Of a stretch of 22,727 nt of DNA, positions 14,387-22,727 are shown piece by piece. Origin of the DNA: Kiritimatiellia bacterium (GTDB taxonomy: Bacteria > Verrucomicrobiota > Kiritimatiellia > RFP12 > UBA1067); contig JAGDAE010000169.1 in assembly GCA_017959645.1 (NCBI GenBank), forward strand, positions 1-22,727, in the 5' to 3' direction. The notes under the pieces are model-generated. The model was not told where the DNA came from. It saw nothing but the letters and a program-made list of their open reading frames with translations, and ran no database searches. The position numbers and the translations under genes were made by a program. The number at the start of each line of letters is the position of its first letter. Within the stretch, counting starts at the first letter, position 1.

Positions 14387-15932
14387 CATCGCGGTGTTCC
14401 ACGTTTTCGCCGTCATGGCGACGTTCGCGTGGCTGTTCGGCGGCATCCGCGGCGAATATTTGGTCCCGACCGTGCCATGGATGATCGTTCTGCTGCTCGA
14501 GGGGATGATCTGCTTTCCCCAGCGGCACGACGGCGAGAACTCGTACGAGGCGCGCGAGAGGGTATGGGACAACATCCGCAAAGATCCGTTGACTTGGGTC
14601 TCGCTCGGTTTTCTGGCGTTGCTGGCGATACCTTTTCTCAACCACGGGCTTTGTCCGGTCTGCGACTACCCTGCGATCGTGTCCGGGGAAGATCCGCGGC
14701 CGACGTTTCCGGTCATTCCGTTTTGCGTAAACCGCCTGCAGCATCTGAACGTAGTTCTTTGGTTTGCACCGGCGTTGATTGCGACGGTGGCGGTAAAGCA
14801 CGCGCTGCTGAAGAACGGCAAGCGGATGCTGATCGAGATGCTGGTCTGGAACGGCGTCGCGCTGGCGATTGTCGGTGCGGTGCAGCAGATGACCGGCGCG
14901 GAAGGTCCGCTCTGGTGCGGATCGGCGGCGCAGGAGGCGTATTTCTTCTCTACGTTCGGCTATCCGAACATGGCGGGCGACTACTTCACTACGATGTTCG
15001 GGCTCGCGGTAGGCCTGTGGCGGTGGCGCATGGAGCATTTTTCGCCGGAGGGCGGCACGGCGGGCGTGGATCCTGCGGCGGCAGGCCAGGGATCGCGCCA
15101 CCATCACGGCGAACATCGCCACGGCATCCCGAAAAAAGCGAGGACGTTCTGGAAGCGGCATTTCCATCTGATCGCGGTCGTGATCCTGTTCGTCGCGACG
15201 GTCGATACGCTTTCGCGCGCGTCGATGATGCTCGTCACGTCGCTGGCGATAATTTTCTATCTGCATTCTTCGGTAAGCATACTGTCGAAGATGAAGCGGG
15301 CGCAGCGGGTGAAGGCCGGCGTCGCAAGCCTGTTCGTCCTTGGCCTGATATGCGTCTGCGCGATTTTCTGCATGCCCGGCGACGTGCGGCGCGAGATCGA
15401 CACAATCGACACGACCGAGATGCTCGACCGTATGACCGGCAAGGGTCAGTACCACGCGCGAGTCGCGACCGAGATATGGAAGGACAATTTCCTGTTCGGC
15501 GTCGGCGGCTGGGGATACAAGCATTTCTGTCTGCAGTACATGACGGACAGCGAACTGCGCAGCATACAGAAAGTCGGCGGCATCAACGTGCACAACGACC
15601 ATCTGCAGTTCCTCGCCGAACACGGGCTGGTCGGATTCGGCGCGCTGGTCGCGATCGTGCTGCTGCTGGTCTGGCCTCTCGGGCGGATATGGTCGGCGAT
15701 GGCGAACGCGATACGATTCGCGCCGGAGAAGGAGCAGCCTCCGCGGCCGCGGACGCTGTTTGTGCTGCCGGCGCCGGTCTTCTGCATTATCGCCACCGCC
15801 GCAGCGACGTTCATACATGGGTTCGGCGACTGTCCGCTGCGTTCGCCTGCCGTGCTTTCGCTGTTTTTCGTCTCGCTAGCGGCGATGGACGGGTTTCTGC
15901 CCAAAGTCGTAGTGGAAAAGGACCGGGATTGA
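14367..15932 (+). CDS. O-antigen ligase/Wzy-like polytopic membrane protein
   Basis: A multi-pass membrane protein of 521 aa. The Wzy_C (O-antigen ligase) hallmarks are the helix after TLSRASMM, the NFLFGVGGWGY segment, and the periplasmic-loop motif HNDHLQFLAEHGLVGFG. Such proteins join glycan chains from an undecaprenyl carrier to lipid A core or another acceptor. A His-rich stretch, RHHHGEHRHG (residues 244-253), lies in a soluble loop. ATG 14367 is chosen over TTG 14361 because AGGTGA at 14355-14360 is spaced 6 nt from it. The gene overlaps ispG by 20 nt. Ligase, polymerase and other Wzy_C roles cannot be separated here. Confidence 0.83.
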   Translation: MWFLYRNIAVFHVFAVMATFAWLFGGIRGEYLVPTVPWMIVLLLEGMICFPQRHDGENSYEARERVWDNIRKDPLTWVSLGFLALLAIPFLNHGLCPVCDYPAIVSGEDPRPTFPVIPFCVNRLQHLNVVLWFAPALIATVAVKHALLKNGKRMLIEMLVWNGVALAIVGAVQQMTGAEGPLWCGSAAQEAYFFSTFGYPNMAGDYFTTMFGLAVGLWRWRMEHFSPEGGTAGVDPAAAGQGSRHHHGEHRHGIPKKARTFWKRHFHLIAVVILFVATVDTLSRASMMLVTSLAIIFYLHSSVSILSKMKRAQRVKAGVASLFVLGLICVCAIFCMPGDVRREIDTIDTTEMLDRMTGKGQYHARVATEIWKDNFLFGVGGWGYKHFCLQYMTDSELRSIQKVGGINVHNDHLQFLAEHGLVGFGALVAIVLLLVWPLGRIWSAMANAIRFAPEKEQPPRPRTLFVLPAPVFCIIATAAATFIHGFGDCPLRSPAVLSLFFVSLAAMDGFLPKVVVEKDRD

Positions 15933-15950
15933 TCTGGAGGAGTAAAAGAA

Positions 15951-17144
15951 ATGATCCGCGTAAACGAGAACTATTCGAAAATCAAGCCGACATACCTTTT
16001 CGCTGAGATTGCCCATCGCGTGGCGGCCAGGCAGAAGGCGAGTCCGGACGCGAAGATAATCCGTCTCGGCATCGGCGACGTAACCGAGCCGCTCGCTCCG
16101 AGCGTCGTCGAGGCGATGCACAGGGCGGTCGATGACGAGGGCGGAAGGGAGAACTTCCACGGGTACGGCCCCGAGCAGGGGTACGCGTTTCTGCGCGAGA
16201 AGATAGCCGATGTCGATTTCGCGCGGTGCGGGATAGACATAAAGGCCGACGAAATTCTCGTCTCCGACGGCGCGAAGTGCGATTGCGGAAACATCCAGGA
16301 ACTTTTCGCGGCCGACACGAAAATCGCGGTTGGCGACCCGGTGTATCCGGTCTACGTGGATACGAACGTGATGGCCGGGCGCCTGGACATAGAACTGCTG
16401 CCGTGCATTGCGGAGAACGGGTTTGTGCCGCGTCCGGAAGGGTGTCGTGCCGACGTCGTGTATCTCTGCTATCCGAACAATCCGACCGGGGCGGTCGCGA
16501 CCAAAGCGCAGCTGCAGGAGTGGGTTGACTGGGCGAACGCCGGGAAGCGGTTGCTGATTTTCGACGCCGCCTACGAAGCGTTCATCAGAACGCCGGGGAT
16601 ACCCCATTCGATCTACGAGTGCGAGGGGGCGAGAACGTGCGCGATCGAGATGCGCTCATATTCGAAGACGGCCGGTTTCACCGGCATACGTTGCGGCTAC
16701 ACGGTAGTTCCCGAGGATCTGGCCGCGTACGATGGCGCCGGGAATCCTGTCGCGCTCAAGCCCATGTGGACGCGCCGCCAGACGACCAAGTTCAACGGCG
16801 CGAGCTACATAACCCAGCGCGGGGCGGAGGCGGTGTACTCCGAACGCGGAATCGCCGAGACCAGAGCGACGATCGACTTCTATCTGGGCAACGCGAAACT
16901 GATACGCGAGGCGTTCGAAAAGTTCGGTTACAAGGTGGCCGGCGGCGTCGATTCCCCGTACGTGTGGGTAGACGTCAAGGGAGACAGCTGGGCGTTTTTC
17001 GACCGGATGCTCGTCGAGGCGAATGTTGTCACCACACCCGGAGCCGGTTTCGGCAAGGCCGGCGAGGGATATGCGCGGATCAGCGCGTTCAATTCGCGCG
17101 AAAATGTGATCGAGGCGCTCGACCGCTTCGGAAAGGTTCTGTAG
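15951..17144 (+). CDS. dapL: LL-diaminopimelate aminotransferase
   Basis: DapL turns tetrahydrodipicolinate directly into LL-diaminopimelate using glutamate, bypassing the succinylase and acetylase routes to lysine and peptidoglycan. The 397-residue protein is a class I/II PLP aminotransferase. The N-terminus (VNENYSKIKPTYLFAEIA) and RLGIGDVTEPL are typical of DapL. YPNNPTGA is at 174-181, and the Schiff-base Lys239 lies in RSYSKTAGFTGIRCGY. GGAGGAG at 15936-15942 is a strong ribosome-binding site. The gene starts 18 nt after the O-antigen ligase-like gene and probably belongs to the same transcript. Confidence 0.96.
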   Translation: MIRVNENYSKIKPTYLFAEIAHRVAARQKASPDAKIIRLGIGDVTEPLAPSVVEAMHRAVDDEGGRENFHGYGPEQGYAFLREKIADVDFARCGIDIKADEILVSDGAKCDCGNIQELFAADTKIAVGDPVYPVYVDTNVMAGRLDIELLPCIAENGFVPRPEGCRADVVYLCYPNNPTGAVATKAQLQEWVDWANAGKRLLIFDAAYEAFIRTPGIPHSIYECEGARTCAIEMRSYSKTAGFTGIRCGYTVVPEDLAAYDGAGNPVALKPMWTRRQTTKFNGASYITQRGAEAVYSERGIAETRATIDFYLGNAKLIREAFEKFGYKVAGGVDSPYVWVDVKGDSWAFFDRMLVEANVVTTPGAGFGKAGEGYARISAFNSRENVIEALDRFGKVL

Positions 17145-17146
17145 GT

Positions 17147-18289
17147 ATGACGAAAAAGGCACTGGCGTTTTCGGCGATAGCCGCAATTCTCGCGGGATGC
17201 GCCGGCAAGAACGAGGCGGAGCTTTTCGGCTACAAAGGCGCCGATCTGGAAGATGGCGAGATGTCGTATTTCACGACAGCGCCGACGGTGACCAACTGGG
17301 TCCCGTCGAGGGTTCTGAACGTGCTCGAGGCGTACGGGCTGTCGAAGGAGGAAAACGATCTCGTCGCGCTCGCCGGCGTCGTGCAGCCCGGCGAACCGCT
17401 CGCTGAGATTCCGGCGGGATACGGAAAGTCGGCGGAAGAACCGTGGTTCACGACCTGGACGCGCGAGACGGAGAGCTTCGGCAAAAAGGGCGTCGCCGGT
17501 TTCATTTCCCATTTTGACGAAGAGCGCGGACAGTGGGAGACTAGCGAGACTTATTTCTCGAGCTACTGGCCTTCGAAGGACGAGGCGCTCGCTGCCCTCG
17601 ATTCGCTCAAGGCGGAGATATCGTCGAAATGCGCGCCGAAACGCTACTACGATTTCGACTCGTGCTGGGTCGCCGAATACGTGCGGCTCAGGGTGATGGG
17701 GGTCGTCGGACAGAAGGCGGACGGAACCTGGTCGTGCATGCTGGACATACAGGACAAGAACCGGCCGGGATGTGGGCAGTGGGAAGATCCGGGAGCCCAG
17801 TCCGAGAGGCTCGCCGACTACAAATACCGCAAGAATCTGGCGGCATGGAAGGCCGCGAAGGACAAAGCCGTCCTCGGCAACCACGAGAAGGTCGAGGCGA
17901 TGCGCAAAGAGCGCGGAATCGAACTGTTCGGCGACTCCGCGCGCGCATTCGACGCCGACGACGGGCGGAAGGTGTATGTTCGCGGAGGATATTTCGACAT
18001 GTCGAACGCCGTCGAGGAAGCCGTCTGGCGGGAGAAGCTCGAAGGCCTCGAAAAGGCGACCGGAACGGAGTTCTCCGGCGAAATCTCGAAGCGCGATCAC
18101 GACGGCAAATATTCGGTATGGGGGGCGGGATGGTCCAGCGACATCTATGAAGTGCGTCTCGACATGGCCTTTCCGGCAGACGGAGAGAAGGGCGAGTGGC
18201 GCGAACTGTGTTTCGAAATAGTGCAGGACGGATTCTCGATTCCGCCGCGCCCCAAACGCGGAAACGCCGCAGAAGGAGAAGAAAAATGA
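17147..18289 (+). CDS. Unrecognised lipoprotein
   Basis: I do not recognise this family. The ATG lies 2 nt after the dapL stop. Residues 1-17 form a lipoprotein signal peptide ending in the lipobox LAGC, with the lipidated Cys at 18. The mature part (about 362 aa) is soluble, acidic and rich in aromatic residues, with no further membrane segments or repeats. A charged, probably helical stretch at about 225-260 (KYRKNLAAWKAAKDKA) is followed by a C-terminal region rich in Tyr, Trp and Asp. The stop overlaps the GH36 start by 4 nt, so it is co-translated with the sugar genes. A surface or periplasmic role is likely from the signal alone. Confidence 0.82.
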   Translation: MTKKALAFSAIAAILAGCAGKNEAELFGYKGADLEDGEMSYFTTAPTVTNWVPSRVLNVLEAYGLSKEENDLVALAGVVQPGEPLAEIPAGYGKSAEEPWFTTWTRETESFGKKGVAGFISHFDEERGQWETSETYFSSYWPSKDEALAALDSLKAEISSKCAPKRYYDFDSCWVAEYVRLRVMGVVGQKADGTWSCMLDIQDKNRPGCGQWEDPGAQSERLADYKYRKNLAAWKAAKDKAVLGNHEKVEAMRKERGIELFGDSARAFDADDGRKVYVRGGYFDMSNAVEEAVWREKLEGLEKATGTEFSGEISKRDHDGKYSVWGAGWSSDIYEVRLDMAFPADGEKGEWRELCFEIVQDGFSIPPRPKRGNAAEGEEK

Positions 18290-20340
18290 ACGCCATACTC
18301 GAAACCGCCCTTGCCGGCTATCTCGCCTTCGGGCAGGTGTCCGGCGAACCGCAGTTCGGCCAAACCGAAATCGTGAAGTACGGCGGCGTTCAGGTCATCC
18401 ATGCCGATGGCGCGGTCACGCTCCGGCTCAATGAAATCTCCCGAGAGGAGATTGCCGGGGACGGTGCGCGGCAGACGGTGATTATGCTGAAGGACGAGCT
18501 TTATCCGTTTACCGTAACGCGCCACATCCGTCAGTGGGACGATTGTGCGGCGGTCGAGACGTGGGCGGAGTTTCGCCATGACGAGGAAGGTCCGGTCAAA
18601 CTTGTCAAGGCGGACAGCTTCGCCTCGCGGTTCGACGCGGGCGAGGAGACGGTCAGGGTGATGTCGCTCGCAGGCATATGGGGCAACGAGGCGTATCTCA
18701 AGACGTCGACGCTCGCGCAGGGCCAGACGCTCGCGCTCACCTCGCGATCGGGGACGCGTGACGCCTGGGAATCGAACGCGGCGATGATGATCGAGTTCGG
18801 CGAGAAGGTTGACGAGGAGAGCGGCAAGGCGCTCGGCATCGCGCTCGAATGGACGGGCACGACTGCGCGGAGCGTGAAGCGCGACTGGTCGGGATCGGCG
18901 ATGGAGATCTTCGCTGGCGTCGACATGACGACCGGCCCCTACACGCTCGATCCCGGCGTAACGTTCGTCACTCCGAAGGCGGTTCTCGTCTGGAGCGAAG
19001 GCGGCAGGGGCGAGGTCTCGCGGCAGTTCCACCGCTGGGCGCGCAATCACTGCATGCCGCACGGACACGACCTCCATCCCGTTCTGCTGAACAGCTGGGA
19101 GGGGTCTTACTTCAGCTTCACCGAGAAGACGCTGACCGACATGATGGACGGCGTGAAGGAAATGGGCGGCGAGATGTTCGTTCTCGACGACGGCTGGTTC
19201 GGGAAGGGCAAATACGCCCGTGACGACAAAAACAAGGATACGGTAGGCCTCGGCGACTGGTGCTGCAATACCGAGAAGCTTCCGCACGGGCTCGGCTGGC
19301 TCGCGGACGAGGCCAATTCGCGCGGGCTCAAGTTCGGCCTCTGGTTCGAGCCGGAGATGGTCAACACCACGAGCTGGCTCGCCGAGGAGCATCCCGAATG
19401 GCTGCTGCAGGAGCGGGGGCGTTCGCTCGTCCTCGGTCGCGGCGGCACCCAGACCGTGCTCGACTACACCAACCCCGCCGTCCGCGACTGTCTGTTCGAC
19501 ATGATCGACGAAACATGCTCCGCGATGCCGACGCTCGCCTACGTGAAGTGGGATGCGAACCAGCATATCTCCAACCCCGGCTCGACCTATCTCGCGAAGG
19601 ACCGCCAGCCCAACCTCTGGTACGACTACACCAAGGGGCTTTACGAGCTCCTCGCGCGCTTCCAGGCGAAGCGCCCCGAAGTCATGGTTCAGGCCTGCGC
19701 CTCGGGCGGAGGCCACATGGACTTCGGGTTCCTGCGCTACGCCGACGAATTCTGGACGAGCGACAACACCGATCCGTTCATGCGAGTCTTCATCCAGTGG
19801 GGTGCGTCGCAGTTCTATCCGGCCTGCGCGATGGCGAGCCACGTCACCGATTCGCCCAACCAGCTCACGAAGCGCGTCACCTCGCTCAAGTACCGCTTCG
19901 ATGTGTCGATGACCGGGCGGCTCGGCTTCGAACTGCATCCGAACACGCTTTCGGCCGAGGAAGTCGCGTTCGCCAAGCGCGCGGTCGCGGACTACAAGCG
20001 CATCCGCCCGATCGTGCAGCAGGGCGACCTCTACCGTCTCGCATCGCCGTACGAGAACACCTATTCTTCGATGATGTACGTGAGCGAGGACAAGTCGGGG
20101 GCCGCGCTCTTCGTGCTCGGTTCGGACGAGCAGGGCGGACGCGAGGCGCGGATATTCCCGCGCGGACTTGATCCGGCGCTGTCCTATCGGGTGGCCGAGA
20201 TCAATCGCGGCGCACGGCTGCATGCCGGCATCGACGGGAAGATCCTCTCCGGTCGCGCGCTGATGGCGGACGGTATCGCCGTCTCGCTTGAAGGCGCCTA
20301 TGATTCGGCTTCGTTTGAAATGAGATTCGCTGAAGAATGA
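18286..20340 (+). CDS. GH36 family alpha-galactosidase
   Basis: This retaining glycoside hydrolase should release alpha-linked galactose from melibiose- or raffinose-type sugars. From the ATG in the ATGA overlap it is 684 aa. The N-terminal beta-sandwich is about 1-255; the catalytic barrel follows. Key motifs are VLDDGWFG (299-306), LKFGLWFEPEMV (348-359), YVKWDANQ with nucleophile Asp423, and FWTSDNTD with acid/base Asp493. The 70-residue spacing between these aspartates is as in known GH36 enzymes. The first 20 residues are not a clear signal peptide, so the enzyme is probably cytoplasmic and would need an importer not encoded here. Related alpha-N-acetylgalactosaminidase activity cannot be excluded. 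Confidence 0.92.
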   Translation: MNAILETALAGYLAFGQVSGEPQFGQTEIVKYGGVQVIHADGAVTLRLNEISREEIAGDGARQTVIMLKDELYPFTVTRHIRQWDDCAAVETWAEFRHDEEGPVKLVKADSFASRFDAGEETVRVMSLAGIWGNEAYLKTSTLAQGQTLALTSRSGTRDAWESNAAMMIEFGEKVDEESGKALGIALEWTGTTARSVKRDWSGSAMEIFAGVDMTTGPYTLDPGVTFVTPKAVLVWSEGGRGEVSRQFHRWARNHCMPHGHDLHPVLLNSWEGSYFSFTEKTLTDMMDGVKEMGGEMFVLDDGWFGKGKYARDDKNKDTVGLGDWCCNTEKLPHGLGWLADEANSRGLKFGLWFEPEMVNTTSWLAEEHPEWLLQERGRSLVLGRGGTQTVLDYTNPAVRDCLFDMIDETCSAMPTLAYVKWDANQHISNPGSTYLAKDRQPNLWYDYTKGLYELLARFQAKRPEVMVQACASGGGHMDFGFLRYADEFWTSDNTDPFMRVFIQWGASQFYPACAMASHVTDSPNQLTKRVTSLKYRFDVSMTGRLGFELHPNTLSAEEVAFAKRAVADYKRIRPIVQQGDLYRLASPYENTYSSMMYVSEDKSGAALFVLGSDEQGGREARIFPRGLDPALSYRVAEINRGARLHAGIDGKILSGRALMADGIAVSLEGAYDSASFEMRFAEE

Positions 20341-20342
20341 AG

Positions 20343-20349
20343 AAGGAGG
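20343..20349 (+). promoter_or_regulatory. Ribosome-binding site fixing the sugar kinase start
   Basis: AAGGAGG lies 8 nt before the ATG at 20358 and only 2 nt before an in-frame ATG at 20352. An in-frame ATG at 20337 lies upstream of it. Spacing favours 20358. Confidence 0.6.
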
Positions 20350-20357
20350 GGATGACG

Positions 20358-21458
20358 ATGGGCGAAATAAAGATAAAGAGCGCCGATTCCTGCCGCTGGG
20401 ACGCGGCGAGTCTCGGCGAGATCATGCTGCGGCTCGATCCTGGCGACGGACGCATACACACCGCGCGGGAATTCAGGGTCTGGGAAGGCGGCGGCGAATA
20501 CAACGTGGTGCGCGGGCTCAGGAGATGCTTCGGCATGAGGACGACGGCGGTGACAGCGTTCGCCGACAACCCGGTAGGGCGGCTGGTCGAGGATTTCATG
20601 CTCCAGGGCGGAGTCGACACCAGCCACGTCAAATGGGTTCCGTTCGACGGAATCGGGCGCGAAGTCCGCAACGGGCTGAATTTCGTCGAGCGCGGTTTCG
20701 GCTGCCGCGGGGCGAGAAGCTGTGCCGACCGCGGACTTACCGCGGTTTCGCAGCTCAAGATGGGCGATATCGACTGGGACGGTCTTTTCGGCGGAGAAGG
20801 GGTGCGCTGGTTCCATACCGGAGGCATCTTCGCGGCGCTTTCGCAGTCCACCGCCGAAGTAGCGATCGAGGCGCTGAAGGCGGCGAAGAAACACGGAACG
20901 GTGACGAGCTACGACCTAAACTACCGTGCGTCGCTCTGGAAGTCGATCGGCGGCAAGGAGAAAGCCCGCGAAGTAAACCGCGAAATAGCGAAATACGTCG
21001 ACGTCATGATCGGCAACGAAGAGGATTTCACGGCGGCTTTGGGGATCGAGGTCGAAGGTGTGGACGAGAACATGACCACCTTGCCGGTCGAGGGATTCGG
21101 CAGAATGATCGGCAGAGCGGTGGAGCAGTATCCGAATTTCAAGGTTGTCGCGACCACCTTGAGAGCCGTGAAATCGGCGACCGTCAACGACTGGAGCGCG
21201 ATTTGCTGGCACGACGGCAGAATCTTCGAGTCGACGCGGCGGCCGTCGCTCGAGATCTACGACCGTGTCGGCGGCGGCGACAGCTTCGCCTCGGGGCTGA
21301 TCTACGGCCTGATGGAGTTTGGCGATGCGGAAAAGGCGGTCGAATACGGCGCTGCCCACGGGGCGCTTGCGATGACGACGCCAGGCGACACGTCGATGGC
21401 TACGAAGGCCGATGTCGAGAAGCTTGCAGGAGGCGGCTCCGCCCGCGTGGACCGGTGA
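20358..21458 (+). CDS. PfkB-family sugar kinase (2-keto-3-deoxygluconate kinase-like)
   Basis: A ribokinase-like ATP-dependent sugar kinase of 366 aa. The N-terminal sugar-binding part reads GEIMLRLDPGDGRI then GGGEYNVVRGLRR. The family-2 PfkB signature DRVGGGDSFASGLIYGL holds the catalytic Asp308. The middle part (SYDLNYRASLW and VDVMIGNEEDF) is most like 2-dehydro-3-deoxygluconokinases, but the substrate cannot be proven. The start was chosen from ribosome-binding-site spacing; ATG 20337 would overlap the GH36 stop by 4 nt and add 7 residues. The gene sits between a galactosidase and a beta-helix protein, fitting sugar or uronate catabolism. Confidence 0.9.
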   Translation: MGEIKIKSADSCRWDAASLGEIMLRLDPGDGRIHTAREFRVWEGGGEYNVVRGLRRCFGMRTTAVTAFADNPVGRLVEDFMLQGGVDTSHVKWVPFDGIGREVRNGLNFVERGFGCRGARSCADRGLTAVSQLKMGDIDWDGLFGGEGVRWFHTGGIFAALSQSTAEVAIEALKAAKKHGTVTSYDLNYRASLWKSIGGKEKAREVNREIAKYVDVMIGNEEDFTAALGIEVEGVDENMTTLPVEGFGRMIGRAVEQYPNFKVVATTLRAVKSATVNDWSAICWHDGRIFESTRRPSLEIYDRVGGGDSFASGLIYGLMEFGDAEKAVEYGAAHGALAMTTPGDTSMATKADVEKLAGGGSARVDR

Positions 21459-22705
21459 GGGGGCGTCTGTTCGCGCTCGCCGTTCTGGCGTCGGCGCCGC
21501 TCTGGGCGGCGAAACCGGTCGCGAAATGGGATGTCGTTCCGTACCAGCGGATAAGGAATGTCTTCAACGCCGGCGTGGTCGCTTTCCACAGCTCCGCTCT
21601 CAAGGTCGAGTTTTTCGTCAACGGCCAATCCGTTTTTGTCGCCGCCGAGCCGACGCTGAATCCGCAGACGAAGGTAAAGGAATACGTGTTTCCGTTCGAT
21701 GCCGCGAAACGCAAGGACGGGTCGGTCAGGCTTTCGGCGAAAGCCGTCGCCGGCGACGGCGAGCTCGAACTGCCGGAAATCGTTCTCTATGTTGATCGGG
21801 AAGGAACGATGGGTTCGCATGCGACGGTCTGGGTGGACGGAACAAACGGCAACGACTTTTCGGAAGGTACAGAGAGTCGTCCGCTCAAGACGATCAAGCA
21901 GGCGCTCGCGAAAGCGGGAGACGGCGGCACGATCTATCTGATGGCGTCGGCCGACTACCGTGTCGATCGCATGGGAGGGGGCAGCGACAGAAAGTTCTGG
22001 ACGACGATCTGCGCCGCGCCCGGAGTCAAGATGAAGGATGTGCGCATAAAAGGCGGTAGGACCGGTACCGACAAACTGCGCTTCAAAGACGTCCAGATAT
22101 TCTGCGACGTCGAAAAGGGGCAGGGCTATGTTCTCGGCGGCGTCGACGCGAATTCGAGCTGCTGGCTCGACAATTGCATAGTTTCCAATCTGCGCAAGCG
22201 CCACGCGGCCTACACGTACACCTTCGGCAACAAACTCGTGGGATACGTCACCGGCGGAGCGACTTTCGACATGGGAACCGGTCCGTGCTGCCGCATAGTC
22301 CGCAACCACCGCATGAAGATGCTTTCGGCCGATCCGTTCACGGCCTCCGACACTCTGGCGGTCAACTGCCAGGTCGAGGACGTGCACGCTTCCAAAGACT
22401 CCGACGAGCCGGCTTTCCACCGTTCCCAGGCCGTCTTTGGCGGGTGGACCGAAGGGGTGATACTCTACAACGTCAAGGGCAGGGACTGCTGGTGCAACGG
22501 GCTGGTTGGCGTGAAGCTCAGGGACAGCGCGTTCGTCGACGTGGAGATCGAGACGCTCGGCGACCGTTTCCGTTCGCGCTACGCCGGGGAGATGGACAAT
22601 GTGATTTTCAGGAACGTCCAGATCAAGGGACAGGAAATGGAATGGTTCAAGAGCGTCAACGGGGTCGGCGATTTCTCGCCGTCCGGCGTCACGGTCGTGA
22701 ACTGA
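21455..22705 (+). CDS. Secreted right-handed beta-helix-like protein
   Basis: A GTG start inside a GTGA overlap with the kinase stop gives 416 aa. Residues 1-19 form a signal peptide (RLFALAVLASAPLWAA). Residues 25-115 look like an Ig/beta-sandwich (LKVEFFVNGQSVFVA). From about 124 the text VWVDGTNGNDFSEGTESRPLKTIKQAL resembles the entry of DUF1565/pectate-lyase-like beta-helix proteins. The rest consists of short strands with repeated xxVxxx(N/D)CxVxN-like turns such as WLDNCIVSNLR and IFRNVQIKG. No lyase catalytic residues could be assigned. It is probably a carbohydrate-binding or -active exported protein. The frame is open far upstream, but those codons are a shadow of the kinase gene. 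Confidence 0.75.
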   Translation: MRGRLFALAVLASAPLWAAKPVAKWDVVPYQRIRNVFNAGVVAFHSSALKVEFFVNGQSVFVAAEPTLNPQTKVKEYVFPFDAAKRKDGSVRLSAKAVAGDGELELPEIVLYVDREGTMGSHATVWVDGTNGNDFSEGTESRPLKTIKQALAKAGDGGTIYLMASADYRVDRMGGGSDRKFWTTICAAPGVKMKDVRIKGGRTGTDKLRFKDVQIFCDVEKGQGYVLGGVDANSSCWLDNCIVSNLRKRHAAYTYTFGNKLVGYVTGGATFDMGTGPCCRIVRNHRMKMLSADPFTASDTLAVNCQVEDVHASKDSDEPAFHRSQAVFGGWTEGVILYNVKGRDCWCNGLVGVKLRDSAFVDVEIETLGDRFRSRYAGEMDNVIFRNVQIKGQEMEWFKSVNGVGDFSPSGVTVVN

Positions 22706-22727
22706 TCTTTCGATCTACCCAAAAAGG

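Noticed and set aside
18145..20223. A 692-codon open frame antisense to the GH36 gene
   Set aside because: It is very rich in Arg, His and Ala with no domain, and lies fully opposite a gene with intact catalytic motifs; antisense shadow.
21428..21445. GGCGG/CCGCC inverted repeat before the beta-helix gene as a terminator or regulator
   Set aside because: The stem is 4-5 bp with a very small loop, lies in coding sequence and has no T-run; such repeats are expected by chance in GC-rich DNA.

Overview
The window is a GC-rich stretch of a bacterial chromosome. It most likely comes from the PVC superphylum (Verrucomicrobiota, Kiritimatiellota or Lentisphaerota). That placement is an inference from gene content: an LL-diaminopimelate aminotransferase (DapL) for the cell wall, a dxr-rseP-ispG cluster, zinc-type S14, no L30 gene, a secreted formylglycine-generating-enzyme-like (SUMF1-like) protein, and a carbohydrate-degradation cluster. 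No rRNA or other firm marker is present, so the phylum is not proven. I see no mobile elements, CRISPR arrays, tRNAs or rRNAs. No stretch over 300 bases lacks a gene; the largest gap is about 145 bases at 11047-11191.

Region 1 (1-7563) is a fused S10-spc ribosomal protein operon, all on the plus strand: the last codons of rplC, then rplD, rplW, rplB, rpsS, rplV, rpsC, rplP, rpsQ, rplN, rplX, rplE, rpsN, rpsH, rplF, rplR, rpsE and rplO. The usual rpmC (between rplP and rpsQ) and rpmD (between rpsE and rplO) are absent. The operon ends after rplO at a strong intrinsic terminator instead of continuing into secY-adk-infA. rplD appears to start at a rare ATT codon.

Region 2 (7543-9362) is a PhoB/PhoR-like two-component system overlapping by 4 nt. 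The regulator's best start codon sits in the loop of the ribosomal operon terminator. Its DNA-binding domain lacks about 12 residues of the alpha2/transactivation-loop segment. The kinase gene runs 38 nt into the convergent gene, and a perfect 12-bp inverted repeat lies just past its stop codon.

Region 3 (9325-11046, minus strand) encodes an exported protein with a C-terminal SUMF1/FGE-like domain that seems to lack the catalytic cysteine pair. It and dxr are transcribed divergently from two promoters of near-identical architecture.

Region 4 (11192-17144) is an envelope and isoprenoid operon: dxr, rseP, ispG, an O-antigen ligase-like membrane protein and dapL. The first four genes overlap their neighbours by 20-41 nt. 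MEP-pathway isoprenoids supply the polyprenyl carrier for peptidoglycan and O-antigen, and DapL supplies diaminopimelate, so the cluster is coherent around envelope synthesis.

Region 5 (17147-22705) holds an unrecognised lipoprotein, a cytoplasmic-looking GH36 alpha-galactosidase, a PfkB-family sugar kinase and a secreted right-handed beta-helix-like protein. The last three genes each begin within a 4-nt overlap or within about 20 nt of the preceding stop codon, which suggests a small carbohydrate-utilisation unit. I found no clearly novel multi-gene system. The points most worth following up are the altered response regulator with its terminator-embedded start, the rpmC/rpmD/secY gaps, the ATT start of rplD, the matched divergent promoters and the hairpin in the convergent overlap.
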